Translations under genes and position numbers: made by a program
Source of the DNA: Thysanoteuthis rhombus
Lineage: Eukaryota > Mollusca > Cephalopoda > Oegopsida > Thysanoteuthidae
DNA length: 64,000 nt
Direction of reading: 5' to 3'
NCBI GenBank assembly: GCA_963457665.1
Contig: OY735206.1
Span: 61,739,205-61,803,204 of the forward strand
Notes under the pieces: generated by a model
Seen by the model: the letters and a program-made list of their open reading frames with translations, nothing else
Told to the model about the DNA's origin: nothing
The model's database searches: none
In this document: positions 37,401 through 45,999 of the stretch, in pieces
Numbering within the stretch: the stretch's first letter is position 1
Layout: the number at the start of each line of letters is the position of its first letter

Positions 37401-40400
37401 AGTGATAGCTTAGACTCAGACCATTTGATTAAAATTTTAAACGAAAGTCCTTTCTAGTCATTAAGAAAATGGTGGAAATGTATATCAAAATATGAATAAA
37501 ATCATTTACATGTTTCTTTGCATTATGTTCATAATTGTTTTTTATCAATGCATTACAGGTTCAATTGGGATTGTACTAGCACCAAATGCCAAACGACTAT
37601 TTGGTGTTGAAATTATTCAAGATGCAATCAACGATGCCAAAGTAAATGCTGAGATAAATGGTCTGTAAAAGTTGTTTTTATTTAATTTATTTTCACTCCC
37701 TTTCTTTTCTTCATGGCAATACTTACCATTATTGTGAACATTTTCAAAGCTAAAATGATTTCCTTTCCATTATTTTGGAAAAAAAAAAAAAACTTGAAAA
37801 AACATGGATGCTGTACTAAAGGAGAATTTCTAATGTCACTGTTATGTTTACGAAGGTCCTCTATCACTTGGAAATCATTGAATCAACAAATCATTGTGAG
37901 GTTATCATTTCATTCAGAGTCTGCTGTTAGACTTTTATTGAAAACTACACAAACCAAATTTAAAAAAAAACGTCAGTTTCCACTTTGATTCTTTTGTATT
38001 TAAACATTGGATGACATTTTTATGATTTGATTGTGTTGTGGCTATAACTTTCAGAAGATCATTAACATTCAAAATTTAGTCTAGACAATTGAATCTCTTC
38101 TTTGCACCCTTGATGTTGTCAACACCATGTTTTGACAAATCTTTTCTTCAGTTCTTGTCTGGAATATAATCCAGGAAAGAAAAAAACCTATTTACTCCAG
38201 CTAAATTGAATAGGCTAGGAGAAAAAAGTTTGCCTCTTTTCGTGAATTATACATTTGACCAGGGCTGGAGAATAGATTAGCCAAAATGTGATGTTTACAA
38301 CATCAAGGGTACAAAAAAAGGGATTCATTAGTTGGAACAAAATTTTGAATCGTTCATAATGGATTTTATAAAACTTGAATACTTAGCAAATCTCTTCAGA
38401 ATTTTAGAAAGAGATAGAAAATAAACCACATTATTTTTTTATGATTAATCCAAAAAGGTTGTCCTTTTTCACCCATTTACACTAGTTCCATTTTCCATCA
38501 TGTTGTTTAATGTGTCTTACTTTAGAGAAAAACATATGCTCTTCCTTGTTGATTTCTGATTTCAATTTCTGTTATTATAAAACTAGTTGTTTATGTAACC
38601 TGTGATAACACAGGTAAGATTTATTGAACACATCAAAACTCAAATTTGCTGTAATGAATATATATATATAGTGTCACAGCCAATACTAAAAGTATCATAT
38701 TTAGCACGTGAACAAGTACATGAATACCTTGAATACTGCAGGTTTGGTTTAGGTGTTGCTTTACAAATTAATGTAACTAAATACAAGCTGAAAAAAATCC
38801 ACATTCAATTATAATAAGACTTTGAACAATATGGAAAATTTTGGAATGAATTAATTGCACTAATTAAGGTATGGCAGATATATGAACACAAAAAGTTGAT
38901 GATTTAATACTTGTCTATCTTTTGCTGGCTAGACATCTTATGCAAAATATTAACTAGTTAAGGTATGGCAGGTGGGTTGAAAAATGCATTTTGACCCCAT
39001 TCACTGAAGAATTTGTTATAGCCCATTTTTGGTGAGTGTTGATCTTGGTGCAAGAAAGTGAAGTTTATTCACAGGGCCATGGATGAAAAAAAAACACCAT
39101 AACAACATAAGTGCTTAAAAGTGGAATTCAGCAATGGAAATTTGCATGTGCAAGTTTCAGTACTTGATCAATATGTTGTACATTAAAAATCCCTAAGAAT
39201 GACAGCATTGTCATGGTCAGGAATTATTGAAAGTATCACAGATAGAATACACTTATCATAAGTATGATTTTTTCTATGTTTTTCTTTTTGCAACAAATTA
39301 AAAAGTAGTGTATTTAAATGTGAATTCATTTTGGTTCTCTTTTTTTTTTCCAGGTGTGACAAATGCAGACTTCATTTGTTCTAGAGCTAGTCAGGCACTC
39401 AAACAAATTTCTCTTGGAGCATATTTTGATCCCAGTGAAACTGCAGTAGCTGTGGTGAACCCGGGGCGACCTGGTGTCAGTAAGTGCCTTCTAATTCCTT
39501 TATTATACCTCACATACCAAAAGCAAGGTATCGCAGATAGTCCTATCTCTATCTGTGCTAACAGCTAACTCAAAAACAGTCTGAGAGTGATAAAATCAAG
39601 CTGATGAGTTCATTGTGTAAATATCCGAAATTGCCTTCTAATTCCTTTATTATACCTCACATACCAAAAGCAAGGTATCGCAGATAGTCCTATCTCTATC
39701 TGTGCTAACAGCTAACTCAAAAACAGTCTGATAGTGATAAAATCAAGCTGATGAGTTCATTGCATAAATATCCGAAATTGATTAGATTCAGGGAATTTCT
39801 TGCCATCTTTATTTTTATTGATGCATTGGTGTTTTTATCAAACAAATCTGGTGTAATTTTCTTCATCACTTTTTGTTATAGAGTATAATGCACTAAAAAG
39901 ACATTTCTAGGTATGATTACAGCTATAATAGTTTGTAAGGGACATTTAATTTCTAATGAATTCCAAAAATTCTGCATGAAGAATAACAAAAAATAGATAA
40001 ACACTCACTTTGGCTCGTTATCACAAAATTTCAAATTAATTGGATTAGTTCTCAATTCTCACCAAGATAGTCAAAGTAATAGTTGATAAAATGTATTTTT
40101 TCATGTAGAAACAATAAGCTGTTTATATATTTTGATGGAGTACTCAGTACAACAGCTCCACTGAGCATTTCTAAACTTGTCTTTTACAAGTAGTTTAAGT
40201 AGCCAACTTGGGCTAAACAGTGGTAGTTATGGCTTCTTGCCTTCAAGAAAACATTTGTAGATATATTGTGGCTGTTTAGATTTAGACAAAGACAGACACA
40301 ATCTTTAATTGGCATAAAATGGTGTTTCAAGAAATTCATGTCTTTATTTCAGATTCTGGATCATCGTTAGAGCTAACTTCATAACTTGTTTGTATTTCTC

Positions 40401-41066
40401 AATTTGATCTTCAGATTTGTTGATCAAAAAAGCTTCAGCACTTTTAAACCAAGTTGTGGAAAAGTTTGTCACATGATGGCTTCAATCATTTAGACTAGCC
40501 TGATGTCTAAGCCACATATATTTATGTATATGAATATACACTGGTGAGTCAATAAGTTGATAGTCTAATGATGAAAAAAGCATTTATTTTAAACAACAAA
40601 TATTTATTGTTCAACATAATCTTGCTGGTCAATGAATTTAACCCAATGCTTCTCCATTAATCATATAGATCAACTGATATACAGTGAAAATTCAAGATCA
40701 AATGAATGTTTTAGGCTATAGACTTATTGATCTAACCTTATATGTATATATAGACAGGAAAGTGTGTGTATGTGAATGAATAAAAATATGCGTACTTATC
40801 TCAATTCATTGTATTTTCTTATTTTTTGTAGATAAATCTGTGATTCGGTCCATCCGTAGGTGCAAGCCAATCAAACGCTTAGTATATGTCACATGTCGTC
40901 CTATTGGTAACACTCTAACTAATTTTATTGAGTAAGTAAAGTTTCAATCCTCAATTTTGCTTCCTATTGTCTAAAGCAGTATTCTTTAAACTTTCACTAC
41001 TCCAGGAAATCCTTTTCAATTATCATATTTTCTAGGGAACTACTTCAAAAAACAACTTTTCTTTCC

Positions 41067-41110
<44 letters not shown>

Positions 41111-43074
41111 CATATGTATGCAACTACTGGATTTGGGCCTTTTTTATGGAATTATCCAAGTGTAAAGGCCATGACTGAATTGTCAATGTACTGAAGAATT
41201 ATTATCATTATTATGTCACTTTGTTTAATGGAACCACTGGAAAAGTTGTGTGGAACAGTTTGAATACCACTTGTCTAATGTACGTTTATAATTGCAACTT
41301 GACTTTAATGACTTATAGAATATCGACAAAAGATAACTTTATTTCCTGCATCAAATGTCTGACATTCAGCAAGAAGTTATATATATTACTTGTTATGTAA
41401 CTTCTCTCATCTTGATTTATCCCGTTATTGATTTCTTACAGTAAAATTGGAGAAGACACCACTGAGATTAATGCATAAAAGATTAATGATGTATAGGAAA
41501 CTGAAATTTAAGTTGTCTTTATAGATTAAGACTTATTCTTTTCAAGATCCACTAATTTTTCTCATCACATTCTCAGTTGATAATTATTTGTTGATGAGAA
41601 AGATTGAGTTATTCACATGGCCTAAAAAATTAGGGAACAAACTATTTATCTACTCTTATTGCTATGCTAAGAAAAGCGAGTCACACATACACACAAGGCT
41701 ACTTCTACATAACGAATAGGTATCTCCCTTTTAAATCTGTTTGCAATATTCCATTCTATTCATTTTTCTAATCAGTGAATATGAAAAAGTGCAAAGTGGC
41801 ACAACTGTTAATGGCAGAGAAGATGGAATTGGCAAGCCAAGATCAAATTTCAGCTGTGGTAGTTTGTGTTTACTTCACAATAACTCCCTTGGGAAAGTCA
41901 AGCATCCATCTCCTGTACCTCAGCTATGGATGAAACAATGGCACTAATTTATGATTGTTTTTTTCATATTGATACTATGTTACTACTAATTATTAATATC
42001 AATTGTTATCCTTATTGATATTAACTCAGCTTAACATAGTAGGGCACAAGGCCAAATGAAGGAAATGAGGAGAAAGATAGTGTTGCAACCACTTACCAAG
42101 TAGGGAGGATCTGTCTGCCTTGAAAATCAGCATTTGAAATCCTAACTTCTTCCTTGGCTCAAATATTAACCACTGGTACCAGTGTGAAATATACAACTAT
42201 TTAATCCGACAAATAAACCACTCAAATAGGTATTTACCAAGCTGTAAGCTACCAATGCAAGGCACATAGTGTGAATCAAACTCACTGCATCACACCTTTG
42301 CAAACAAAGGATTCTGAGAGTTTTCCACATCTGTCCCAGGCCCTCGAGGCAGGTGCATTGAATAGAACTCAGGTCTGTGCTAATGAGGTTTTAACTAAGA
42401 GGTTACATACCATAACTCACCGAAAGCAGATGATGGAAGTAATATCCTGAGGTGGTTGTTTGTTTTCCTATAGAAGTTTTTTCTTTCCCCAGCTAGATGC
42501 TCAAGCCAGATGTAGAGATCTAATGGTCTGCAAAACTAATTTGCTAACTATAGCTCCATAGTAAGATAACATAAGAATATATCCAGTCGTGAGGATTGAA
42601 TTTTCTACAGTAGTAATGGTCTGCTAATTTTTTAATCATTGAACCATATCAAGGCATCTTGCTAGTTACAAACCATCCACCAAAACTGTAAACATTGGTT
42701 CCGTCAGCTTTTAAGTTGATATGGCTGGATAGCTATGTATGTCTAGAAAAAAACTTGTTTTTTTGTTTTTTTTGTAAATTCCCTCTAAATAAGTTTACGT
42801 GGTGGGGGGGACAATTTGTAATGTAAGTTCATGCTAAATTGATCCCTTAGTTTGTCTCTGGCAGTATTCACGCTTGTTTTTTGAAAATTAGGAATTATTT
42901 AGTTTAATTTCTGAACTTTTGAACTAAACTAGGTTTCTTTTTTTTCTTTTCAGTTTGTGCCGACCTCCCAATGAAGATTTCCCTGGAGAAGCTTTTACTC
43001 CAATACATGCTGTCCCTGTAGATATGTTCCCTCACACACTTCACTGTGAACTTGTCATTGTATTTGAAAGATGA
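21171..43074 (+). CDS. TRMT2B: TRMT2B, mitochondrial tRNA/rRNA (uracil-5-)-methyltransferase, spliced gene
   Basis: S-adenosylmethionine-dependent enzyme of the TrmA/RumA family. The human protein makes m5U in mitochondrial tRNA (position 54) and 12S rRNA. Coding exons: 21171-21193, 21717-21815, 24926-25012, 26343-26397, 29690-29836, 31576-31669, 32521-32591, 32827-33000, 34676-34770, 35645-35859, 37559-37660, 39354-39479, 40832-40931, 42954-43074. All join in phase: 1509 nt, 502 residues. Seen: VTPL..MSYGDQL (75-87), FRISPDSFFQIN (312-323), SAM motif LDVCCGTG (347-354), motif-II Glu371, VVNPGRPG (421-428, replacing DPPR), VYVTC with candidate nucleophile Cys451, and PHTLHCE with general base Glu495. 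VVNP..G and the ending VPVD.FPHT.HCEL favour TRMT2B over TRMT2A. The Arg/Ser-rich N terminus fits mitochondrial import; the first two exons are least certain. Confidence 0.92.
21717..21815 (+). CDS. TRMT2B: TRMT2B candidate coding exon 2 (targeting-peptide region)
   Basis: Acceptor ATATTTTTAG, donor GTATTTCC. Reads CLPSRTLSAIRTFTSPATDS, then HERSDVYINNPK. It is rich in Arg, Ser and Thr with few acidic residues at its start, as in mitochondrial presequences. It ends two bases into an Arg codon, in phase with the exons at both 22871 and 24926. Confidence 0.6.
22871..23123 (+). CDS. Possible alternative last exon or nested ORF of unknown function
   Basis: The sequence TTGTTTATTTCAG is followed by an 83-codon open frame starting ATG at 22872 and ending TAG at 23123. 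An AATAAA at 23498-23503 could serve as poly(A) signal. Splicing from the exon ending at 21815 is in phase (AG|A), giving a 124-residue product with the TRMT2B presequence. Residues such as VELGEEFFVQQRKE and SVTYVEGITADENRIL vaguely recall the last strands of hotdog-fold thioesterases (ACOT13-like), but the N-terminal half of that fold is absent. It could be a true isoform, a separate gene fragment, or chance. Confidence 0.35.
23498..23503 (+). promoter_or_regulatory. Possible poly(A) signal for the 22871 exon
   Basis: AATAAA about 375 bp after the TAG of the open frame at 22872-23123, in TATAATAAATTG. AATAAA is common by chance in such AT-rich DNA. Confidence 0.3.
23630..23800. repeat. GC-richer insert in TRMT2B intron 2, possible SINE
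   Basis: About 170 bp of clearly higher GC than its surroundings, including GGCTCCACCAAGACGTGAACC and CGCGGAGCCAAGCC. On the minus strand GGGGTTCACGTCTTGG loosely resembles a B box. No second copy is in the window, so this is a guess from composition. Confidence 0.3.
24926..25012 (+). CDS. TRMT2B: TRMT2B coding exon 3
   Basis: Acceptor TATATTTTGCAG, donor GTGAGTTA. Reads KKYRRLLSSTYINSNSHTKN then STLENQYK, ending two bases into a Lys codon. The end, ENQYKKIAMSVTPL with the next exon, is collinear with the human segment just before VVTPLW. Confidence 0.75.
25790..25990. repeat. Dispersed-repeat-like segment in TRMT2B intron 3
   Basis: GC-richer block with GACTCCTTGTGGAGCATAGG and CCCAGGCTTGGGACCAGC, unlike the AT-rich intron around it. 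Type unknown. Confidence 0.35.
26343..26397 (+). CDS. TRMT2B: TRMT2B coding exon 4, followed by a GC donor
   Basis: Acceptor CTTCATACAG. Reads IAMSVTPLYYMSYGDQLN, homologous to the VVTPLW.LSYEEQL block. The in-phase end is before GCAAGTAAAA (26398), a good GC-AG intron donor. The GT three bases downstream would shift phase and create an immediate stop in exon 5. Confidence 0.85.
26540..26632. repeat. Compound (GT)n(TA)n microsatellite
   Basis: Alternating GT and TA runs, followed by another GT run. Confidence 0.95.
26860..29060 (+). mobile_element. Decayed Penelope-like retroelement with GIY-YIG endonuclease
   Basis: Reverse transcriptase plus GIY-YIG element inside TRMT2B intron 4, same strand as the gene. 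In order, with frame changes and stops: VIAPSDKDRSIITLD (27487 on); ILSAILGVISLSHINN and LIKQLKHLN (27755 on); FYQQKFRIPMSSPIKGILAC (27968 on); RYINDAVFKYPQDTNL, a decayed YxDD box (28090 on); FYLPYHTKIKLGLIISFYLR (28290 on); and VGIYQIPCKVWPKLYLGETS then RSLKKRLYKN, the GIY-YIG domain (28647 on). This is the domain order of Penelope-like elements. At least six disruptions show it is inactive. Ends are approximate. Confidence 0.85.
29690..29836 (+). CDS. TRMT2B: TRMT2B coding exon 5
   Basis: Acceptor ATTTCTTTTCAG, donor GTAAGTAT, 49 codons in phase 0 starting YKTEHVNECLRRTIRKYALT and ending PMEPCLPS. It is the helical, poorly conserved link between the VTPL block and the VI.GYR block of the family. 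Confidence 0.85.
30546..30660. repeat. Pogo-like terminal fragment
   Basis: ACAGTAAACCCTTGCTATGA followed by CGAATTTCAGCTTCAACGAA is the common CAGTAAACCC...TATAACGAA terminal pattern of pogo/Tigger elements. A second half-copy (GCAGCCAACACGTGGGCCTT) follows. No transposase frame remains. Confidence 0.5.
30686..30718 (+). pseudogene. U2 snRNA-like fragment in TRMT2B intron 5
   Basis: AGATCAAGATCAAAGTGTAG then TATCTGTTCT matches the U2 snRNA segment around the branch-site recognition sequence (GTAGTA), with one extra A in GATCAAAGTG. The same extra base occurs in the 61.1 and 63.7 kb copies. Only about 30 bp, so not a gene. Confidence 0.65.
31576..31669 (+). CDS. TRMT2B: TRMT2B coding exon 6
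   Basis: Acceptor CTGTTTTTTTCAG, donor GTTTGTTC. Reads PVIDGYRGKDEVIVGRGLDG then DPRTVGLTVGK, matching human PVINGYRNKSTFSV..G.DG.P.TVG, the start of the central domain. Confidence 0.92.
31925..32160. repeat. Degenerate ~122-bp tandem pair in TRMT2B intron 6
   Basis: ACTGGCCATTGTA at 31929 and 32051, followed in each by GATATATTT, then AAGTTG.TTGGTTC.TGAGAAATCTAATG. The second unit lies next to TTGGCAACACTG (32231-32242), an end motif also found at 55661. Confidence 0.65.
32521..32591 (+). CDS. TRMT2B: TRMT2B coding exon 7
   Basis: Acceptor TTTATCTTCCAG, donor GTAAGTAC. Reads GSNSFCVPVTYLSNICKKHK then EISK, matching the human VVCVQSNHLKNIPEKHSQVA region. Confidence 0.88.
32827..33000 (+). 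CDS. TRMT2B: TRMT2B coding exon 8
   Basis: Acceptor ATTATTCTAG, donor GTGAACTA, 58 codons in phase 0. Contains VFQEFIRSSKFEPY, HTSGHWRLICTRT and SYVIFHPRRESQ, aligned with human YEVFLRQSPLEP, GGYWRELTVRT and AIITFHPQ. Confidence 0.92.
33328..33645 (+). pseudogene. Mariner transposase N-terminal fragment
   Basis: A 105-codon frame in TRMT2B intron 8. It contains HIRQLMLYKVRKGNNASEAT, KNIHNVY and GLKRFRKGSFSLE, the helix-turn-helix start of mariner/SETMAR-type transposases (usual form HIRH.ML.EF..G..A.EA...I...YG). The DDD catalytic half is absent, so it is a truncated relic. An unrelated second mariner piece is at 3.8 kb. Confidence 0.75.
34404..34442. repeat. (TA)n microsatellite
   Basis: About 19 uninterrupted TA units shortly upstream of TRMT2B exon 9. 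Confidence 0.95.
34676..34770 (+). CDS. TRMT2B: TRMT2B coding exon 9
   Basis: Acceptor TTCTTTACCCAG, donor GTGAGTGA. Reads EVLEEAKEELKNFYLHGPGR then LCGINTMFFQP, aligned with human EIVKEFFIRGPGAACGLTSLYFQ. Confidence 0.92.
35645..35859 (+). CDS. TRMT2B: TRMT2B coding exon 10 (SAM motif I)
   Basis: Acceptor CCTCCTATTAAAG, donor GTACGTTA. Contains PFELLYGQPFVTETLLGNKF, RISPDSFFQINTSAAEVLY and VILDVCCGTG, the Rossmann-fold motif I that binds S-adenosylmethionine. The match to human TRMT2B is strong over the whole exon. Confidence 0.95.
36318..36480. repeat. Possible mariner-related terminal fragment
   Basis: TACGAGGTGCTATCCAAAAG followed by TTTGGTGAATTT resembles the TACGAGG.....CAAAAAGT ends of mariner-like elements. 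Only one end is seen. Confidence 0.3.
37559..37660 (+). CDS. TRMT2B: TRMT2B coding exon 11
   Basis: Acceptor TGCATTACAG, donor GTCTGTAA. Reads GSIGIVLAPNAKRLFGVEII then QDAINDAKVNAEING. FGVE carries the motif-II acidic residue expected to contact the cofactor ribose. The donor is weak but is the only one joining in phase to VTNADF in exon 12. Confidence 0.93.
39354..39479 (+). CDS. TRMT2B: TRMT2B coding exon 12
   Basis: Acceptor TTTTTTTTTCCAG, donor GTAAGTGC. Reads VTNADFICSRASQALKQISL, then AVAVVNPGRPGV. NPGRPG replaces the DPPR.G motif of TrmA; human TRMT2B likewise has NPARAG. Confidence 0.93.
39485..39780. repeat. 148-bp near-identical tandem duplication
   Basis: Two adjacent copies (39485-39632 and 39633-39780), each starting GCCTTCTAATTCC, differ at only a few bases (GAGAGTG/GATAGTG, GTGTAA/GCATAA). 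The first begins five bases after the TRMT2B exon 12 donor. Very recent event. Confidence 0.93.
40832..40931 (+). CDS. TRMT2B: TRMT2B coding exon 13 (candidate catalytic Cys)
   Basis: Acceptor TTATTTTTTGTAG, donor GTAAGTAA. Reads KSVIRSIRRCKPIKRLVYVT followed by CRPIGNTLTNFI. Cys after VYVT (residue 451) aligns with the nucleophilic cysteine of the TrmA family. Confidence 0.93.
41066..41107. repeat. (TA)n microsatellite
   Basis: About 18 TA units in TRMT2B intron 13. Confidence 0.93.
42954..43074 (+). CDS. TRMT2B: TRMT2B terminal coding exon 14
   Basis: Acceptor TTTTCTTTTCAG, stop TGA at 43072-43074. Reads LCRPPNEDFPGEAFTPIHAV then PVDMFPHTLHCELVIVFER. Glu in HCE (residue 495) aligns with the general base of TrmA enzymes. 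The ending matches human TRMT2B closely. Confidence 0.95.
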
Positions 43075-43135
43075 TTTATTTGGTGATTAGGCACAAAAGT
43101 AAATTAGACTCTTAATCATAGAATCTGTAAATTTG

Positions 43136-43141
43136 AATAAA
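43136..43141 (+). promoter_or_regulatory. Poly(A) signal of TRMT2B
   Basis: AATAAA 62 bp after the TGA stop codon, in TTTGAATAAACAG. It is the first such hexamer after the stop. Confidence 0.7.
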
Positions 43142-44930
43142 CAGAATTTCAAAAATATATAAACAAAGTTGTTATTTTGTATATTTTTCATTAACCTTTC
43201 TAGTAATTTATGTATGTGACTATTCCATTTTATTTCTTGTTTTATTTGTAAAGTCTTTTTCTGAACTGATTCTGAGTCTAAATGAAATATTGGCTCTATA
43301 AAAGTTTGGAAACTCAAAAACATAACTGCATTGTAAATAGCAGGGCATTTGGAGCCTTTTTGCCCTTTAAAGTTAACCATCTAAGAAAATGTTACTCTGA
43401 TAGAGAAAAGCTTAGCAGTTACCATAACTGGTTCGAAGCTCAAATAAAGGAGGATGATTAAGTGTGGAGCTAGCAACTCTACCCCATAAAACCTACTTGC
43501 TACTGCCGCAGAGTGCTTGAGGCTCTATGCTCCACATTTTGTCAGGGATGCTCATCACTTTATTGGCATTCTATTCAATAAGGATGAAACCACTGTTTTG
43601 ATTTTCTGTTTGGTAACAGATAATTCTAAACTTTTAGTAGAAGTGAAACCAACTAGAGAAATGTGTAGAACCAGTAAAAATTCCACTGAACATCTCTACA
43701 AAGGGTGATAATTTATTTTGATTAAGAAAAATAATCATTTGCAGTTTTAAACAATATCCTATCCACTTGGTGATTTGTAATCCTGATTTAAAAAAAAAAA
43801 AAACACCATTATTATTCATTTTTTTTAGAACTTTAGAAAAGATATTCGAAGTAATAAAGATGAAAATATTTGAAAAATTCCTCTTTTGATTACCATTAAT
43901 TGACATCACTTTGACACTTACAATATGAAATGCTCTGCTTATGGGAGAGGAAAAATTGCCAGTGGCTAAATACAGGCATTTTTCATACTTTGTCAGAACC
44001 TTATTTGGCTTTATTTATGGTCAGTTAATGGCAGAGTTTTCATGTTACTATAGAATCCTTATTGAACCAATGAAATTTGTGATAGGTGAGTCTCTAGGCA
44101 AAGTGAGGGAAGTTTTAAAAAATTGTTGGTAAGTAAAAATTTAGATAACTGATATCAGTGGTACATCACCTTAGAAGGTATGAGAAATAAAAACATTGTA
44201 ACATGCTGAAATTAGACTTTCATTTTTCAACATCACATTCTAATTATTCATTTGAATAGTCTCAAGTTGTCAAATTCTTGGATGAAGTACTATCATTACT
44301 ATCAAGTAGTGTATCCTTGCCATCAAAAATTTAAAGCAATAATTAAGAAATTTTGCTATTACATTGTACTTATAAAATATCAGAAACATTATGTTGCACA
44401 GAATTTTCTCGTTTATGTTCAATATTCCCTGAACATTATACTAATCCAAAAGGTAAAATTAAGTAATGGTACAATTTATTAAGTTGAGTGCAACATGAAA
44501 TTATATTTCTAAGTTATGATGACATGAGCATAACAGATGGCAAATACATGTCGCTAATTATGTGTGGATTTTTTTTATTCATATACCTTCAGATATTAGA
44601 ATTATTATTATTTAAATAAATTAACTGAACATGACGCAACAAATCGTAATTTGAAGTCAGCAAAGGCAGCAAGAACATTATATTGAAAAATCTGGCTTTG
44701 AGCCACTGTCTGCATTTATGAGAAATCAAAAATATATTGACTTCTACCATGAGTATAGTTATTTATCAAGAGTAATTTAGTCTGACTGAAAAATATAATG
44801 TAAACGATTGGAATAGTGCAACAAAAAATAAAGTATCAAAGGAGAGATTTGGAAAGAAAAATGGGATCAGAAAACAATCCACAGACAATTTAAAGGGCAG
44901 ATGAACAATCATAGAAATGGTTACGCAGAA
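43142..44930. other. Non-coding DNA downstream of TRMT2B
   Basis: No supported exon or repeat; AT-rich. Confidence 0.5.
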
Positions 44931-44939
44931 GACACAGAT

Positions 44940-45790
44940 ATCAGCTATAATCGTAACATTCGATAGCTAGCAACTCAAAGTGGACCACACCAACGCAATC
45001 CAACCATGTTCCGTACATGTTCAATGGGGGATAGGTCTGTCAATAGTGCCGACCAGGGAAGTTGTTGAACATATCTAGCAGAGTAGTACGGGCATCATCA
45101 TCATCCAGCAGGAACAGCAGAACGGATTAAACGATGTTATTGTTCTGAAAGGTACCTAGCGCTGTTCCCTCCACGAACACCAAAGCGAGCAAATGTTATA
45201 ACTTATGGTACTCCGTACTACGTTAACAGGGATTAGGCCTTTGTTGCGCTATAAGATGTCACTCCCCAGGTCCACGTCGCATGTGCAAACGACCATCACT
45301 TGCATGCATGAAGGCAGAACCTGGACACTGGCGCTATTCGACCCTCTCGCTACACCACAGGAGACGTGCACGATAGTGTTGTGGCGTAAGTGGAAGCCCG
45401 GCTGGCTAGAGGTACGCGTGCCCGTAGTCCTACTGCAAGTAAACAATCCCCGGCGGTCCCTGTTGACACGCCTGCTGGGGCTACATTTGCTATATGTGCT
45501 TGATCTACGTTTGTTCATTTACATTTGACAAATGACTTCCGTTGCCAACATAGAAGCACCACCGACGTGTGACGTCGAACATACACAGCAATTCTCCGGA
45601 ATTGCCAAGGCATTCAGCCTATCGAAGGTCCCCAATTCGACCCCTTGATCGGCTCTAATTGAACGAAAAGAGCACATGTGGGTCTCCGTGTCATTGACAC
45701 GTACTTGCAGTGGACTCCTTCGCCACAATGAACATATTTGCAGTATTCGTCACCGTCTGCATCTCAGACGCAGACGGTGCTCTGGTATGA
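44940..45790 (-). pseudogene. Tc1-like transposase relic
   Basis: The segment is strikingly GC-rich compared with its flanks. On the minus strand, frames give PAGLPLTPQHYRARLLWCSE and, further on, VQQLPWSALLTDLSPIEHV. These are the conserved (R)PPLTP.HR..RL.W and LPWPA.SPDLSPIEHVW blocks of Tc1/mariner transposases. Many stops and frame changes show it is dead. A 28-bp palindrome (45752-45779, CACCGTCTGC ... GCAGACGGTG) lies at its 5' end. Outer limits are approximate. Confidence 0.7.
45752..45779. repeat. Short palindrome at the edge of the Tc1 relic
   Basis: CACCGTCTGC and GCAGACGGTG are perfect complements around an 8-nt spacer. Confidence 0.85.
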
Positions 45791-45999
45791 ATGTTACTAC
45801 GTCACTAAATGACCGAAGACTTCAAAAATTTAATCAGAATCTACTACCCACTAGCACTAGTATACCATATCCAGGTAAACTCGGCATCGTCCTAAAAGGT
45901 GTTACTTTTTCATTTGCCGCTGGTGTATTTGTAACAAAGTATGGTTCAGGTTTGGTTTTAGGAATAAAAGTTTGAAGATTATGAATATTGTCAAAAAAT

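Noticed and set aside
37713-37988. 91-codon plus-strand frame next to TRMT2B exon 11
   Set aside because: Starts in the intron after the donor, has lysine runs from poly-A tracts, and is not collinear with TRMT2B.
21171-43074. TRMT2A instead of TRMT2B
   Set aside because: VVNPGRPG (not DPPR), the ending VPVDMFPHTLHCEL, the lack of an N-terminal RRM-type domain and the ~502-residue length all fit TRMT2B better.
45205-45528. 107-codon plus-strand frame
   Set aside because: It is the antisense shadow of the minus-strand Tc1 transposase relic.
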